Position numbers and translations under genes: made by a program. This document shows, in pieces, positions 1 through 12,128 of a stretch of 64,000 nucleotides of DNA. The stretch is from Vitellaria paradoxa (taxonomy: Eukaryota; Streptophyta; Magnoliopsida; Ericales; Sapotaceae). The stretch spans positions 38,221,375-38,285,374 of the forward strand of contig CM034238.1 of the NCBI GenBank assembly GCA_019916065.1, read 5' to 3'. Within the stretch, counting starts at the first letter, position 1. Each line of letters begins with the position of its first letter. The notes beneath the pieces were generated by a model. It saw only the letters and a program-made list of their open reading frames with translations, was not told where the DNA came from and ran no database searches.

Positions 1-1047
1 GAGTTCTGAACAAATTTAAAAAAAAAAAATTAAAAGTTGGTGTTAAAACAAATATATGACGAAATTTGATTAGAAAGAAGTTATGAATTTTTAAAATTTT
101 TTAAAGTTTTTCAAAAAAAATTTGTAATTCCAAATGAGAGCCTAAATTAACCCAAATCTTAGTCTTCCAATCTCTTATTTGCCAACCAATCTGATAACAA
201 AGAGAATTCACAACTTAAATTATGCGTTTCAAGTAATGTTTGGTTGACCAAAATCAATCAAAATTTACTAACTTTTATTAATATTTTTGGTATTTTTTTC
301 AGTTAAATTTCATGCCTTATCACTTTTACAATAAATCTTTATATTTTTGTTATAGTTTTTAGTCCAACCCCCCTCCCCTGGCGGGGCGCAGGGGCAATAT
401 CATAGTAGTAAGTTTGTAATTAGTTAATTTCTTTTTCTCATTTCTGGCTGAAAACTGAGAAACTAATAGATATGAGACCGTGAAAGTGGAAAACATAGCC
501 CTCTAAATCTGAAAGAAATCAGATAATGGAAGAATCACATAGATTCAGAGCTGAGAATGCTGCATCGATGGTACACATCTCATAAATTTTTTTTCCCTCT
601 CTCTCTGTCCCTCTTCTTTTTCCTCTTTTTATTTTTTATTTGGATTTCTGTTGGTTGAACTCAAGTAAAAAATTACGTTAACGTCATGAGGTGGTTACTC
701 AAAAAGAGTGTTATGAGACTTTAAACTCTCTAGAAAGATGGTTATTATTGGGTAATGCCACTTCAGCTGGATCTTGAATGAGAAAAGTGGGCAGGAACAG
801 TTGAAGAGGCTGGAAAAATAGTAAATTCAAATTTTTATGGGAGGAAATCTGCGTTGTTTGTGTATGATATTTTGTTGGTTCAAATTCATATACGTTGGGC
901 TGCAATGGAGTTAGGCTAAACATAATAACTTAAAGGCTACTTCAGTGGTGGTCTTGGTCAGGAAAATCCAGTCAGGATCTTTTTGTGGGTCATTTTGCCT
1001 TTAGCCATTCTTTCTTTGGCATTTGCGCTTCTGCCACTGGAGCTAAT

Positions 1048-1259
1048 GCGAGTTCAACTCAGGTGCTGAAGTAAGGGTTACTATAACCACTGCAGTATTC
1101 CTAAAATGACATCATTTCGGTTATTTTTTATCCAAAACGATATCATCCCACTTAAGTTTCACATTTAAATGCATTAATTCCTATTCAAATATGCATACTC
1201 AAATGCATCAATTCATATTCAGGTTTTGAAATACTGCAGCCCCCTCTTCTATACGAGTT
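1048..1259. mobile_element. MITE-like insertion specific to left arm
   Basis: Aligning the arms shows ~210 bases here that are missing at the matching site in the right arm (~19,590-19,600). The insert has inverted ends around ACTGCAGTATT (near 1,090) and AATACTGCAG (near 1,230). It is flanked by similar GCGAGTT and ACGAGTT sequences that could be a ~9-base target duplication of the Mutator type. It is also present in the direct copy at about 60,666-60,877. The exact ends are estimated. Confidence 0.5.
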
Positions 1260-2767
1260 TGGAAAGATGTGGGCTGCGTGGCAATGAGCAAATTAGCATT
1301 AAAAGAAAAAGTTACTGAGAAAAAGTAATAAGACACTCGTTGGAATATTCTAGGGACTGTTTGGTAACGTTATTATTTTTTTATTTTTATTTATTTATTT
1401 ATTTACATTTTTTGTTTGTTTTTTTGTTATTTTTTTAAATGAAAATTAATGGAAATGTAATTTTATTTATAATTATTAATTTTTTTTATTTTTATAAAAT
1501 ATTTAGTTTTATTATTTATTAAAAATAAATATTAATTTAATTTAATAAATCCAATTTATTACATTAAATTAATCAATTAAATTATTTATTAAAAATAATT
1601 TAATTCAATAAATATAAAATATATTAAATTATAATTTAATTCTATTATTTATTAAAAATAATTGAATTAAATTTAAGTTAAACAAATTAATATAAATTTA
1701 TTATTTATTAAAAATAATTTAATAAAATATATTTAATATCATATTAATTAAATTAATTAATTTAATTAATTATTTAAATTAATTAATAAAATATATTATT
1801 TTATTAATTTAGATAACTAATTTAATTTAAATATATTATTTACTAAAAATAATTTTATTTTAATAAAATATTTGAATAAAATAATTCATTCTAATATGAT
1901 ACCAAAAAAAAAAAAAAAATAGACAAAATGTTAAAATTGACAAAATTTTTGTTAAAGAAAATAGAGTGAAAATATTTTTTTATTTACATTTTTCTGTTTA
2001 AAATTTTATTTTATTGGAAACAAAAAAATATAAATAGATTTAACAAATATGTTTATGTTGTCAGTTTACAAAATTTTGAAGACATAAACCAAAAAAAAAA
2101 AAAAAACAAAAAATAAAAAGGTTAACAAATAGGGTTTAATGGCCTGTTTTACAATTAAATTTTACTTTAATGATCTTCCTTACAAATTTAAAATTATTGA
2201 AAGCTCTTTTTATTCATAAATAATAACCAAATCTTTAACGTTTTCAAAATTTACCTTTCAAACAATTAAGAATAAAAGAAGTTGAAATTATTTGGTACCC
2301 ATACCGAAAATCATGGAAGACCATTTGTCGATTTCATAATGTACTTTACCATATATAGGTGGATATTTTGAGAATTTACTACATGTTTAATTACGTATAA
2401 ATTATCCTAATATAGTATATTCATATACATTATTTTGTATGTAACTATTTAGCTCAAGATCATATCTTATTATTTGGGCTCAAGATATGGGCATCAAATT
2501 AAACACTGCAATCATAATTGTGAACTCATAAAAAAAAATGTGCAACTGTCATTTTAAGTTGAAAGGATTAACATGTAAATATGACAACTGAAAAATCGAG
2601 GTTCTATATGGTATGCACAATCACCCAATAGGTGAGATGATTGGCATGCAATATTATATAGTTTTACATTATTTAAGTATGCCAATTATTCATTTATACT
2701 TGTTCAAGACTCAATTTTACTTTAATTATCTCATTCTTTTTTATTTTTGATACTTTTTTTATTTTCA

Positions 2768-3560
2768 GGTGTGATACCCTAGCATTTAAGGCATTAAAAA
2801 CGCAAAGAAAGTAAAAGGATAGGAGCTAAGACAAGAAAGTACAAAAATAAGAGTAAGAAGTTATTAGGGTAATTTATCGAAAACACAAAATGCAAGCGAA
2901 AGGGAGCCCTTGTGCCATTTCCAATAGCTTTTAGCCATACTCGTGCATCCAAAGGGCCGTACATGACAAGCCTAAGGCCATCCAAGTTCAAAGGCATGCC
3001 ATAAGTCAATAACAAAGCCAATAGGACACCCCCTAGTCTAAGCAAGTCAAACTTGAAGGCCACAACATCTTCTAGCCAATCCAAAGTCTCAAGGAAGCTC
3101 CTAGATGTTCAACCAAGTGCCCATGGCACGCATAAGCCAAACCAAGGCAAAGAAAGCAAAACAGAGAATGCGTATACTAATGGGTTGAGAATGCACAAGC
3201 CTACTTAGCCATGTTTGCCAATGCGCCAAGAACACACAAAGGAAACCTATGTAGATACATAAAGTACGTATGCCTTGTTGATTTTTTGTATTTCAGGGCA
3301 TTTTAGTTATTTAAAATGTGGGGCTTATAAATACCAACTCTAGGGTTCTAAGGTCAAGATCCTTGACAATTTTACAGACTTCCGAGTGAGAGAGAGTGAA
3401 CCTCCTCGGTCTTTTCTCTTTCCTCTTCCATTACCTTCTATTTTTGTTCCTTTTTTGTTAATTTCTTGTAGTCTAATGTTGCTAGAGTAGAACTGTGTGA
3501 GTTTGGACCTTGGGGGCTTGAATTCAAGCTTTGTATAAATTTTTTTTGAGGTAATTTAAA
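2768..3560 (+). repeat. LTR-like segment with TATA box
   Basis: It begins TGTGATACCCTAGCATTTAAGG, which resembles the 5' end of plant Ty3/gypsy LTRs. It contains GGGGCTTATAAATACC at about 3,325-3,340, a good TATA box, followed by a purine-rich leader (GAGAGAGAG near 3,388). The mirrored copy lies at about 17,430-18,260 on the minus strand, where the start reads TGTGATAGCCTGACATTTAAGG. No retrotransposon coding sequence was seen nearby, so this is a solo or fragmentary LTR. The assignment rests on sequence style, not on a complete LTR pair. Confidence 0.4.
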
Positions 3561-4646
3561 ATCACTTTTTCATCATTTACATAATCAAAACAATAAATTT
3601 GGATTTAAGTACTTTGCATGACTGATCGGTACACTCAGTATGCAACCAAATAAGCAACCTTATGCACACAGCTTGGTAATGGCATTGTTGTGCCCCTAAT
3701 TTCTAGTAAATCGAGATGGATGTTGTTCACATGCAAATGTTAATCAAACACACAAACTTTCTCACTGATTAGAGCCAAACCACATGTAGAATAATACGTG
3801 AACTCACAGTCCTAAAATAATAAAATGAGGCTCCACAGCCTTTACAACACCATCAAATTCAGTAAATATAATACACACAAAACTCTCACATAAGTGATAT
3901 ATAGTCTCTCAAAATATAAACAACTCAATCAAAATAAGTCCAGAGCAGCTATATATCATGACCAGGTAACTGGCCTACCTATCAAGTATGGTCATATCAT
4001 AACCTGCAATGATGTCTATAGGGGAATAAATACCAACACAAATGTACTCACTGTGTAACACTTTAAAAAATAATGTCTTATCATTCGACTATCATGAATT
4101 GTGTTTATAATTCGTATTCAAAGTTTAAATAAAACAAATGGCAATATCAATGTCTTGATTTTAATATTCAATGAAAATTTATAATTCAATAGCAACGTGA
4201 TCACTAATATTAAGCGAATTTAGGTACTCAGCATAAATAACTTTTTTTTTTTTTGGTAAGTAGCATAAATAACTTATAAACTAGGGGCGGATGGATAGCC
4301 AAGGTTGTTCCAGGCTATAAACCAAGTAGCTTCCCCTCCCCCCCAAAAAGAAAGTTTAGTTCAAAAAAATGTAATTTTTTAAATTTAGTTCAGTCTAAAT
4401 TTTTGTAACCTAGTTTACTTTATTTTTAAATCCTTTGTTCAATCTAAATTTTTGTAACCCAACCTACTTTATTTTTAAATCTTTTATTTAGCCCAAGCAA
4501 AGTTCAAATTTTAATCTGCCCCTGCTGTAGACACATTGTCAAATCATACTACACCATCTTTCAAAGTTTGCATCCAAATCTAAGTCATGAAAATATACCA
4601 TCTTAAGCGTCTACATCTTTAAACCAGCCAGAGAAAAATAACTACA

Positions 4647-4880
4647 CCACAAGGGTATTTACGTCATTATATAGGTTGTTAACATATTGGTCTAATAACC
4701 AAACTACATTCCTTGCACCTGGCTGAGGAACCATCTATTTCTTTAGTTTTGGATATAATCATGCCACTATAGGCATTTACGTTGCTTTGTAGGCTATTAA
4801 CCTATTGGTGCGATAACCAAACTACATTCTCCGCACTTCGTAAAAAAACTATCCGTATTCCCAAGTCTTAGGATGTCATC
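4647..4880 (+). repeat. Subrepeats of ~117 bp
   Basis: Two diverged tandem units start at about 4,647 and 4,764. Each contains a version of GGTATTTACGTCATTATAT, then a 'taataaccaaactacattc' block, and ends in a ccaag/tttag...atcatg block. A partial third unit occurs near 5,553-5,615. The mirrored units are at about 16,130-16,340 and 15,400-15,450 in the right arm. Such subrepeats are common in long LTRs. Confidence 0.55.
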
Positions 4881-4999
4881 ATGAACAAACTCCAAGCCAT
4901 GGTGGTCTCAAGCTTCTTATCGATAGCGGTAGTGGTAGTTTTGGTTGTTGGAGGCTGTGGTGGGGTTTTGGGGGCGGGGGGTCTTAGAGTTAGGTTTTG

Positions 5000-5195
5000 T
5001 AAGAGTAGGGAAGGGCTAATATAGGGATATATTTGTCTTTACATTATAAAATTTAATGGAGTTAGAAATAAGACTAACGATAGGGGGCTAAGGTTAATAA
5101 CTTTTCAAAATAAAGAAGGAAAGTAGACTTTTTATAATTAAGAAGTCGTATGTGTAATTACTCTAGTATTGAGGGGAGACGTGTGTAATTTAGCC
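5000..5195 (-). repeat. Mutator-end-like sequence in left arm
   Basis: Read on the minus strand this begins as TAAATTACACACGTCTCCCC and continues with short 'gtaattacac' style segments. That layout is typical of plant Mutator-like terminal regions. The mirrored copy in the right arm starts at about 15,786 (GGGTGAATTACAAATG). No second terminus or transposase was recognised. Confidence 0.35.
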
Positions 5196-8100
5196 ATATA
5201 TATATTTATAAAAATTTAGTTTGTAGAAAGCTGTCAGGAACCCAGAAGACATACAGTCATATATGTACGGACCTCTGTTCGTATATGCCTGTGCAGAAGG
5301 GTTCCAAACTTAGAAAATATGTTGGCTTTTTATTTGTTATACTTGTGTAAATGATTGAATTACCCCATGCAAATAATATTAAACAAGGTTAATTAAAATA
5401 ATGAGTAAAATACTAATAAAATGCTTAAACAAATGTACAGGTCATAACAAACATACAATCTCTCACACATAGTTCTGAGATATATTCACACATTCCTCAC
5501 ATGTAGATGAGGATTTATCTCTCACACACAGTTCTAAGACATCAAAATGCACCATGGGCATTTGCTTCGTTACGTAGGTTACTAACTTACTAGAACAATA
5601 ACTAACCTTGTGCAGGTGTAGGGATTTTCAACCCATTAGTACATATACCCTTTATTTCAGTGTCTCTCAATCCCAAAACAAATCAATATCCAATCAACGA
5701 AATACAAATCTCATCATCTCAATATGAATATAGATTAATGTCTCAATATGACGTATATACTTAATTACAAAAATCTTAATACATAAAATTCCATAATAAT
5801 TAGGTATACTTAAAAATCCTATATTTAACCATTAAATGAAGAAGAAAAGGTCAAAGTGAGCCTCTGTCATCCAGACACTCATTCGGACGAAGGCACCGTG
5901 CACATAAGGGTGTAGACACAGTGTTCTAGAAATAGCTAGTGATGTAAAAATAGTAATCCAATAGTTGTATCCAAGCATCCGTCTGGACAGTCGTCTACAT
6001 AGCTTGATCGTGCGAACAACCCTCCTGTAAAGTCCAAGTATGGCTAATCTAAACAAAATTAGAATTAAATTTGCAATTAATTATGTTTTCAAATTTGAAA
6101 ATGAAAAGAATTACAAAATTATAGAAGCTTGCAGCACAAGGTTTCCTAAGATATCTAAAAGTTGCCAAAGTTTGAAGATTTTTTCATATATGCATGTTGC
6201 CAAATTAACAAAATTAGAAACAAGAAGAAGTCAAAGTACAAAAGGATTGATTTTTGGACTTAAAAGAAAATTCCAGAACACCCCACAAAGAAGCTGCAGG
6301 GAGCCCAAAGCTTCGAGGGTCAAAGAAATAAGTTAAGAAAAGCAAACTAGACTTGGTTGTAGGTTGGTAGCAATGAAGGTGATCCATCAACCCCCTAGTC
6401 GTAAGGAAGGCATAGGGAAGGCGATCCTTCAACCTGTCGGATTTTTTGAATATCCTGCTTTCTAATCAGTTTATGTCTTTAGTGTTTATAAATGTGCATT
6501 TTTATTCATTGTAAAAAAAAAAAATTAATTGAGTGAGCATATTTTATAGACTCTTTAGGAGAGGGAATTATTTTGCAATAGAGTTAAATTGCCTTTCTCC
6601 TTCTTCTAGTTATTCTCGAGTTTGTAAGTTTTGGAGAATTGCAAGGCACATAATTTGAAAAGTCAAAAATTTTTTCCACTTGATCTTGGTATATCAAGGA
6701 GTCAAGCAAGAGCTTGAAAGAATTGGTGCAAACAATCGTAAAGAGTTCAAATCGAGTCCTGTAACCTAATTTTATAGTAGAAATTATTTTGAGATTTCTC
6801 TCTAAAAAAGGTTTTTCTCGTTATTTTCTGTTGTCTCCATGTTATGTTTATTGTGTGTGCAATTGCATTATCTGGAGTGATTCGAAAATTCACACCTGAC
6901 CGACACCAATCAAAAAATTTAAATCTTTCAGTTCATGTTTTGTTTTCCATTTTTCAAACCAATTTTAAAAATTTATTTAAATTCCATCAAATAGAATTAT
7001 TGCTGAATTTCGAAACCCTAGAATATGAGTTCTAAACATCACTGTAGTATTTAAAATTTAGAATATCAACGCCTAATTAATTTTGCCTATTCAAACACTA
7101 AGCAAGATAGACGTCACAAATAACTAATCCATTTCCTTTACTAACACATCAATCAAACATGGCTAACAAGTATGGCTATGCAACATGATGGACATTTTAG
7201 AGCGGCTGTTAGGCCTAATTGTTTTTTTTTTTTTTTTTTTTTGCTTTTTTTTTTTTCATGCTTGGTATTGGACTTGTAGACCCAAAAATATTAAAAAGTA
7301 TACTTTATATATATCGTATGCATTTATATATTATTTTATTCATATTTTCTTTTAAAAACTAAGGTTTTATATCAAATGTTTTTAAGAATATTTATTCTAA
7401 TAGTAAAATGCTTCCTTTTAGAATTTTTTAAATTATTTTTATTTAAAAATATAATTTAATTTAAAAATAATATAAATTTATATGAACAGACTTAAAAATT
7501 AAACATAAAGTTGGATAAATAAAAAATTATTCTTAACCCGTCTATCTCACCTATTGGTCAACTTTAACTACGCACGAAGCTCCAAATATTTTTAAAAAAT
7601 TTTAAAAATTTTGAAAGTTTCTAACTTCTTTTAATCAAATTTTTTCACGTGTCATTTTTATACTGATTTTTAATTTTTTTTGAATGTTTTTGGAACTTCA
7701 AACATAAGGATGTAAATGGTTAGAATGCCTGCCTAATTAACGATTACCATTACTAAATGCATTTATTTTTTTATCTACCATTACCGTTCTAAGCCGATTT
7801 ATTTATTTTTTTAATTAGAATTTCAAACCCGTCCCATCACGTCCCAAACTAGCCAAACACATCCCAAACCTACAAAACCAATCAAGCACAATCGATCAGA
7901 TTACGTGGAGTCTGCTTTAACAGACTCATTAAATACTTAATTTGAAATAAAAATAATAATCCTACATTACAAAATTTATGTAAATACTCTTAAAAAAATC
8001 TCGGATCTATGACAACATAGTACAAACAATACTATGCTCAAAAATCACCACATAAATATAACTCGCAGCTTTATGTTATATAAATTAATAAGGTAAGTTA

Positions 8101-9046
8101 ATATAATAATCTCAAATGTTAGGAAAATTATTTCAAACAAGTTGAACACACATATGTATAACAAATAAATTATTGACTTTCAAATCAATATTAAGTTTTA
8201 TAAAATAAATATTTTATTATATTAAACGGGTATTTAACTCAACGAGTATCAAGTATTGTGTACTCTATAATATAAATAGGTATCTGGGTATCAGATATCA
8301 AAAATTCTACAGGCAAATCTCAAATCCATCCTAAATACACACGAATATTAAATTTATGTCCCAAAACTGTCACAATCCTATTAAGATATTTTTCAGTAGA
8401 TTTTTAACGACTTCAATTAGGTCAAGTACCTTTTTATACCCATCTCATCAACATCTCCATTAAAAAGTACTAGAGTGAAAAAAGATAAAAAAGAAATAAA
8501 ATAAAGAGCACTGGATACTAATAACAAAATTGTAAAATCCGACGTACTCCTAATCTGGTGGACTGGTGGAATTGGTGATGCTATTGATAGAGTCAGATAA
8601 TCGGATATGGATATTAATTATCAGTCCAGACAAACCACTAAGAATATTCAATCTCCATCTCCTCTCCTGGTGGAAGAAAAAACATACATGAGTGGGAATC
8701 TACTCCAATATCTATACACAATTTAAATAAAAATTATTTATTATAATATTCATATAATAAAAACATATTAATGAATTGATATTTTAAATGATACGATGCA
8801 TCTGGTATTAGTTTTAAAAATTAAAATGATAAATATTACAAAAGTAAATATTGATTTTTTTCTCTTACAATTTTTTTTTTAATTTTGTGTGACTATTTAA
8901 TAAATTAACATTTAACATGAAAATATATTAATTCATTTTTTATAAAATATACTTTTTTTTTGGTGACCTTTATAAAATATACATAATAAAATTAGAAGAT
9001 AAAATTTATATTTTTAATCTCATACTAGACACACCTTATTTCTAAT

Positions 9047-9452
9047 TAGGGGTGAAAACAAGTGTGCTCGATCTCGACCCGAATTTTTATATAAGTTTGA
9101 GTTCAGCTCAATAAAAAAGAATTTAGTTTGAAGAACGGTTCACGAATAACTTGATTAAATCAAAAAAATATTATTTTAGTTTAAAATATAATAAATGAAA
9201 TCTTATGAAACATATTATTAAAAATATTATAAAATTTATATATTAGATTATTTTTCAAGTCAAGTTTTTCTAAATTCAGCTCTAGCTCGATTTCAAAAGA
9301 TTCACTAGTCGAGATTGATTTGAACCTATTTAAATGATTCACAAATCAAATTTGATTCGAACTTATTTTAATCACAAATCTAATTAACTTGAGTTAAACT
9401 TTTTTTTGGAGCCAAATAAAGAACTCCAAAAAAAAAAAAAATTATACCCCTA
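9047..9452. mobile_element. hAT-type MITE with 8-bp target duplication
   Basis: It begins TAGGGGTGAAAAC and ends TTATACCCCTA, giving inverted ends of the hAT type. It is flanked by TTTCTAAT (9,039-9,046) and TTTCTAAC (9,453-9,460), an 8-bp target duplication with one mismatch. It has no coding capacity. Its interior is rich in gagttcagctc/aactcgag-like segments common in plant hAT MITEs. Confidence 0.75.
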
Positions 9453-10369
9453 TTTCTAACAGTTGAAGCTCTAAATTTTGATAAAATTTTCAAAAAGTGC
9501 AATTTTTTTTATTTTTTTGGGTGTTTGGGTTACGACGTAACTTTTAAAGTATTTTTTATAGTGTTTGATTTGATAAAAAGTTACTTGATTTGATCAAAAA
9601 AATTGTAAAAATCACATGTAACGAAATTTTATTGAAGAAAGTTGTGAACTTTTGAAATTTTTTAGAAATTCTTTCCAACTTTTTGTAGAGGTACAGAGCA
9701 GACTGTTGAAAAAATTTCAAATTTGTTTGAACAGATGATTAAAAGTGCATTTGAACGGTTTTTTAGAGTTTGAGTTTTTAAGAGTTTTTTAAAAATTTTT
9801 AGAGTTATTTAGTGCTATAAACGGGCCATACTAGCAACATTTCATGTTAGAAAAATAAAAATAAAGAAATAAACTGTCACAAAAGTCTTTACGGAGGTTG
9901 AATGAGTTTAAGATATCAAAAAATACAAATAAAAATTGGATATGATTTTCGGTGGGTTGAAAAAGAAAACAGAGTGTGAATTATGATTTTACGACATACA
10001 TTTATATATACTAGATGTCGGTGCACACGCGTTGCTTGTGAAAAAATTTTTGATGAAAATATATATTTTGAGAGAAAAAAATAAAAAATAATTTAATAAA
10101 CATAAACTTTGTACAATTTTGAAAAGACAAAAATGATAAGATATGAGTTTAGAAGAGAGAAAGAAAAATAAAGATAGAGTTGGGAGAGAGATAAGGAAAA
10201 AAAAAAAAGAAAAGAAGAGAGAGAAAAAAGAAATAATCAATTTTAACTATAATCTTTTAAGAATTTCATTTGAGAGAGATAAGAAAATTTTTCTTAAAAT
10301 CTGATGAAACTCTATGTTCTAACACATTTATTATTAAAGTCTTATTTGGATAAATATGAATTTTAAATG

Positions 10370-10740
10370 AAAAAATCTGAAACAATTAAATAAATTAAAA
10401 ATCATTTCAATGTCAGAAAATATCTTTTAAAATCATTTAATTTTACTGTTCATAAAAGAAAAAGAAAAAGAAAAAGAAAAATAATTTAATAAATTGGTTC
10501 AAACATTCTCACATTTAAATGGCTTTTAAGTTATTCATTTGATTCATATTTCTTCATTTAAAATTTATACTTATCCAAAAATTTTTTTTTTAAGAAAATC
10601 ACTCTCAAAATCTAAAACAATTAAATAAATTAAAAATCATTTAAATGTCAAAGAATATCTCTTAAAATCTATCAATTTTATCATTCAACATAAAAAAAAA
10701 GAAAAACAATTTAATAAATTGCTTCACTTTCTCATGATGT
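10370..10740 (+). repeat. Diverged ~236-bp tandem duplication
   Basis: AAATCTGAAACAATTAAATA near 10,372 recurs as AAATCTAAAACAATTAAATA near 10,609. The homology continues through the AAAGAAAAAG tract and AATTTAATAAATTG. The two units differ by scattered substitutions and by the length of the GAAAAA run. Confidence 0.75.
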
Positions 10741-11550
10741 ACATTTTTTTGAGATAGCAAGAGTTAAAAGAAATTATCTTGATATTGCTGTTTCTTTTCA
10801 CGTTGAATTTAATTTTGTTCTAGAATATTGAGTATATTGAGTGATTATGATAGTTGAATATTGATGAGAATACAAAACTGCTTGTAAAGTTGTGAACATT
10901 CAGAGAGTTAAGTACAAACTGAAAAATATCTCTAAATTACATCGTGGGTAGGTGTAAAATAAGTATAATACTCTTAATTTTATAGATAATTTGTAAATAA
11001 TAAATAGAATAATTATGTTAATTTATTTAAAAGATGGCTTCAAAAAAATAAGAACCACTAAAAAAAAATTTACCAAATCCAAAAGTCTCCACTACAATGG
11101 TAACAGACAAGCAACAATTTTCATTAGGGCATGAATATATAAATAATTCCTTAGGGAAAGAAAAAACTAGTGGCAAAAAATTTTATTTCAACGACATGAT
11201 AATAAAAAGACAAATTTTCTTGATCTATATTTGAAATTTTATTTTAAGATCTGTTTTTTTTTTTCTTTTTATAACAATTAGAAGCTTAAACTTTTGTATA
11301 GCTGTAGTATTTCATTTTGGTGATTTTTTCCAACTAGAATAACTTTTGTATAGCTGTCCCCCATTAATGTATGCTTTTTCTCCCATCAGGAGAGCAGATG
11401 GAGATTGATATTTTCAACGGTTTGTCTAGATTGATAATTAATCTCTATATCTGATAATCTGACTCTATCAATAGAGTCACCCCCACCTGCCTACCGGATT
11501 TGAAGTATGTCACGTTTTATAATTTTGCTATTAGTATCTACTACTCTTTC

Positions 11551-12128
11551 TTGCAGTGGCTAGGGTGGTCATTTTGATCGGCCCGTTTGTATTTTATTCA
11601 AAAAGGTAAGAGATTTGAAAATTTTTTTAGAATCAGATAAGGTATAGGGACATTTTTAAAAAAATTTCAAAGATCAAGCAAAGTATAGATATGAGTTTAT
11701 CCCATTTTTTTAAAAAATTTTATAGGGTACAGGTATGTGTCGACATACACCCTACCTGATTCTTAAAAAATTTCCGAGTCCCCCAACTGACTTGTGTTAA
11801 TGGCCTTAAATTTGAATCTAGAGACTGGAACTTGAATTGATACTTTGCAGTTATGCTTGAATTTAGAATTTGGACTTGATACTTAGACAATTAAACTTTT
11901 AGAATTTAAAATTTTTGAAATTTGAACTTGATACTTGAATCTGTAATTTGGGATTTGAAATTTTTTTTCCCATTTCGAGTATCTGATTTCCTGTGAGGAT
12001 CCCCTTTTGGGGAAAGGGTAAAAATAAATCTACGGTGGAAATTGGGTAGGGTATAGGATTGATTTGAGTTCAGGGATCTAGTTCGGGGATATGTGTACCC
12101 ATTCCCTGCCCGCCCCATGCCCATTCCT
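11551..12128. mobile_element. hAT-like nonautonomous insertion in right arm
   Basis: About 575 bases interrupt the right arm where the left arm (8,505-8,480) is continuous. One edge reads CTAGGGTGGTCATTTTGATC, and the other edge (CCCCATGCCCATTCCTAAC) reads GTTAGGAATGGGCATGGGG on the minus strand. The interior repeats ggtatagggacatttt and gggtacaggtatg-like segments, typical of plant hAT nonautonomous elements. CTCTTTCT before it and CTTTTTAT after it could be a decayed target duplication. No coding capacity. Confidence 0.6.

Larger units (their letters stand above)
1..4384. repeat. Direct repeat copy 1 (outer and left-arm sequence)
   Basis: This segment matches 59,618-64,000 in the same orientation almost base for base. 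Differences seen by eye are a few substitutions (for example near 214, 313 and 3,165) and small indels, many in homopolymers (near 2,352, 2,745 and 3,545). The repeat runs off both ends of the window, so its true limits are unknown. About 930 bases at its left end are not found in the inverted right arm (11.3-19.7 kb). No convincing gene lies in it. The two short open frames on the minus strand at 711-923 and 2,794-3,084 resemble no family I know. The segment is either one end of a large tandem duplication or an assembly duplication of two haplotypes. Confidence 0.95.
930..8720 (+). repeat. Left arm of giant inverted repeat
   Basis: Reading inward, this arm matches the reverse complement of ~11,335-19,710 in order and without rearrangement. 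Matching pairs include 955-1,040 with 19,590-19,690; 2,940-3,010 with 18,020-18,080; 3,290-3,390 with 17,590-17,690; 3,900-4,060 with 16,900-17,060; 6,280-6,340 with 14,650-14,710; 7,080-7,160 with 13,380-13,470; and 8,560-8,680 with 11,365-11,475. Identity is about 85% in the stretches compared. Inside are AT-rich blocks (1,370-2,110), an LTR-like start and TATA region (2,768-3,440), ~117-bp subrepeats (4,647-4,880), Mutator-end-like sequence (~5,000-5,195) and copia-LTR-like sequence (~6,150-6,850). No intact coding gene was found. Confidence 0.88.
8720..11335. other. Loop between the inverted arms
   Basis: This AT-rich spacer has no inverted counterpart. It contains a hAT-type MITE (9,047-9,452), a diverged ~236-bp tandem duplication (10,370-10,740), purine-rich GA/GAAAAA tracts (10,140-10,230 and 10,455-10,485) and one copy of the dispersed AT-rich repeat also seen near 7,580-7,690 and 12,890-12,990 (here at ~9,490-9,700). 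Open frames over the purine tracts (minus strand 9,989-10,240) are low complexity, so no gene is called. Confidence 0.7.

Noticed and set aside
711..923. 70-codon minus-strand frame, repeated at 60,329-60,541
   Set aside because: Repeated only because the whole segment is duplicated. No motif or start support.
2794..3084. 96-codon minus-strand frame, partly conserved in the other copies (62,410-62,700 and 18,041-18,301 plus)
   Set aside because: It matches no family, has a weak start context and lies in LTR-like repeat sequence. Conservation is explained by the repeat.
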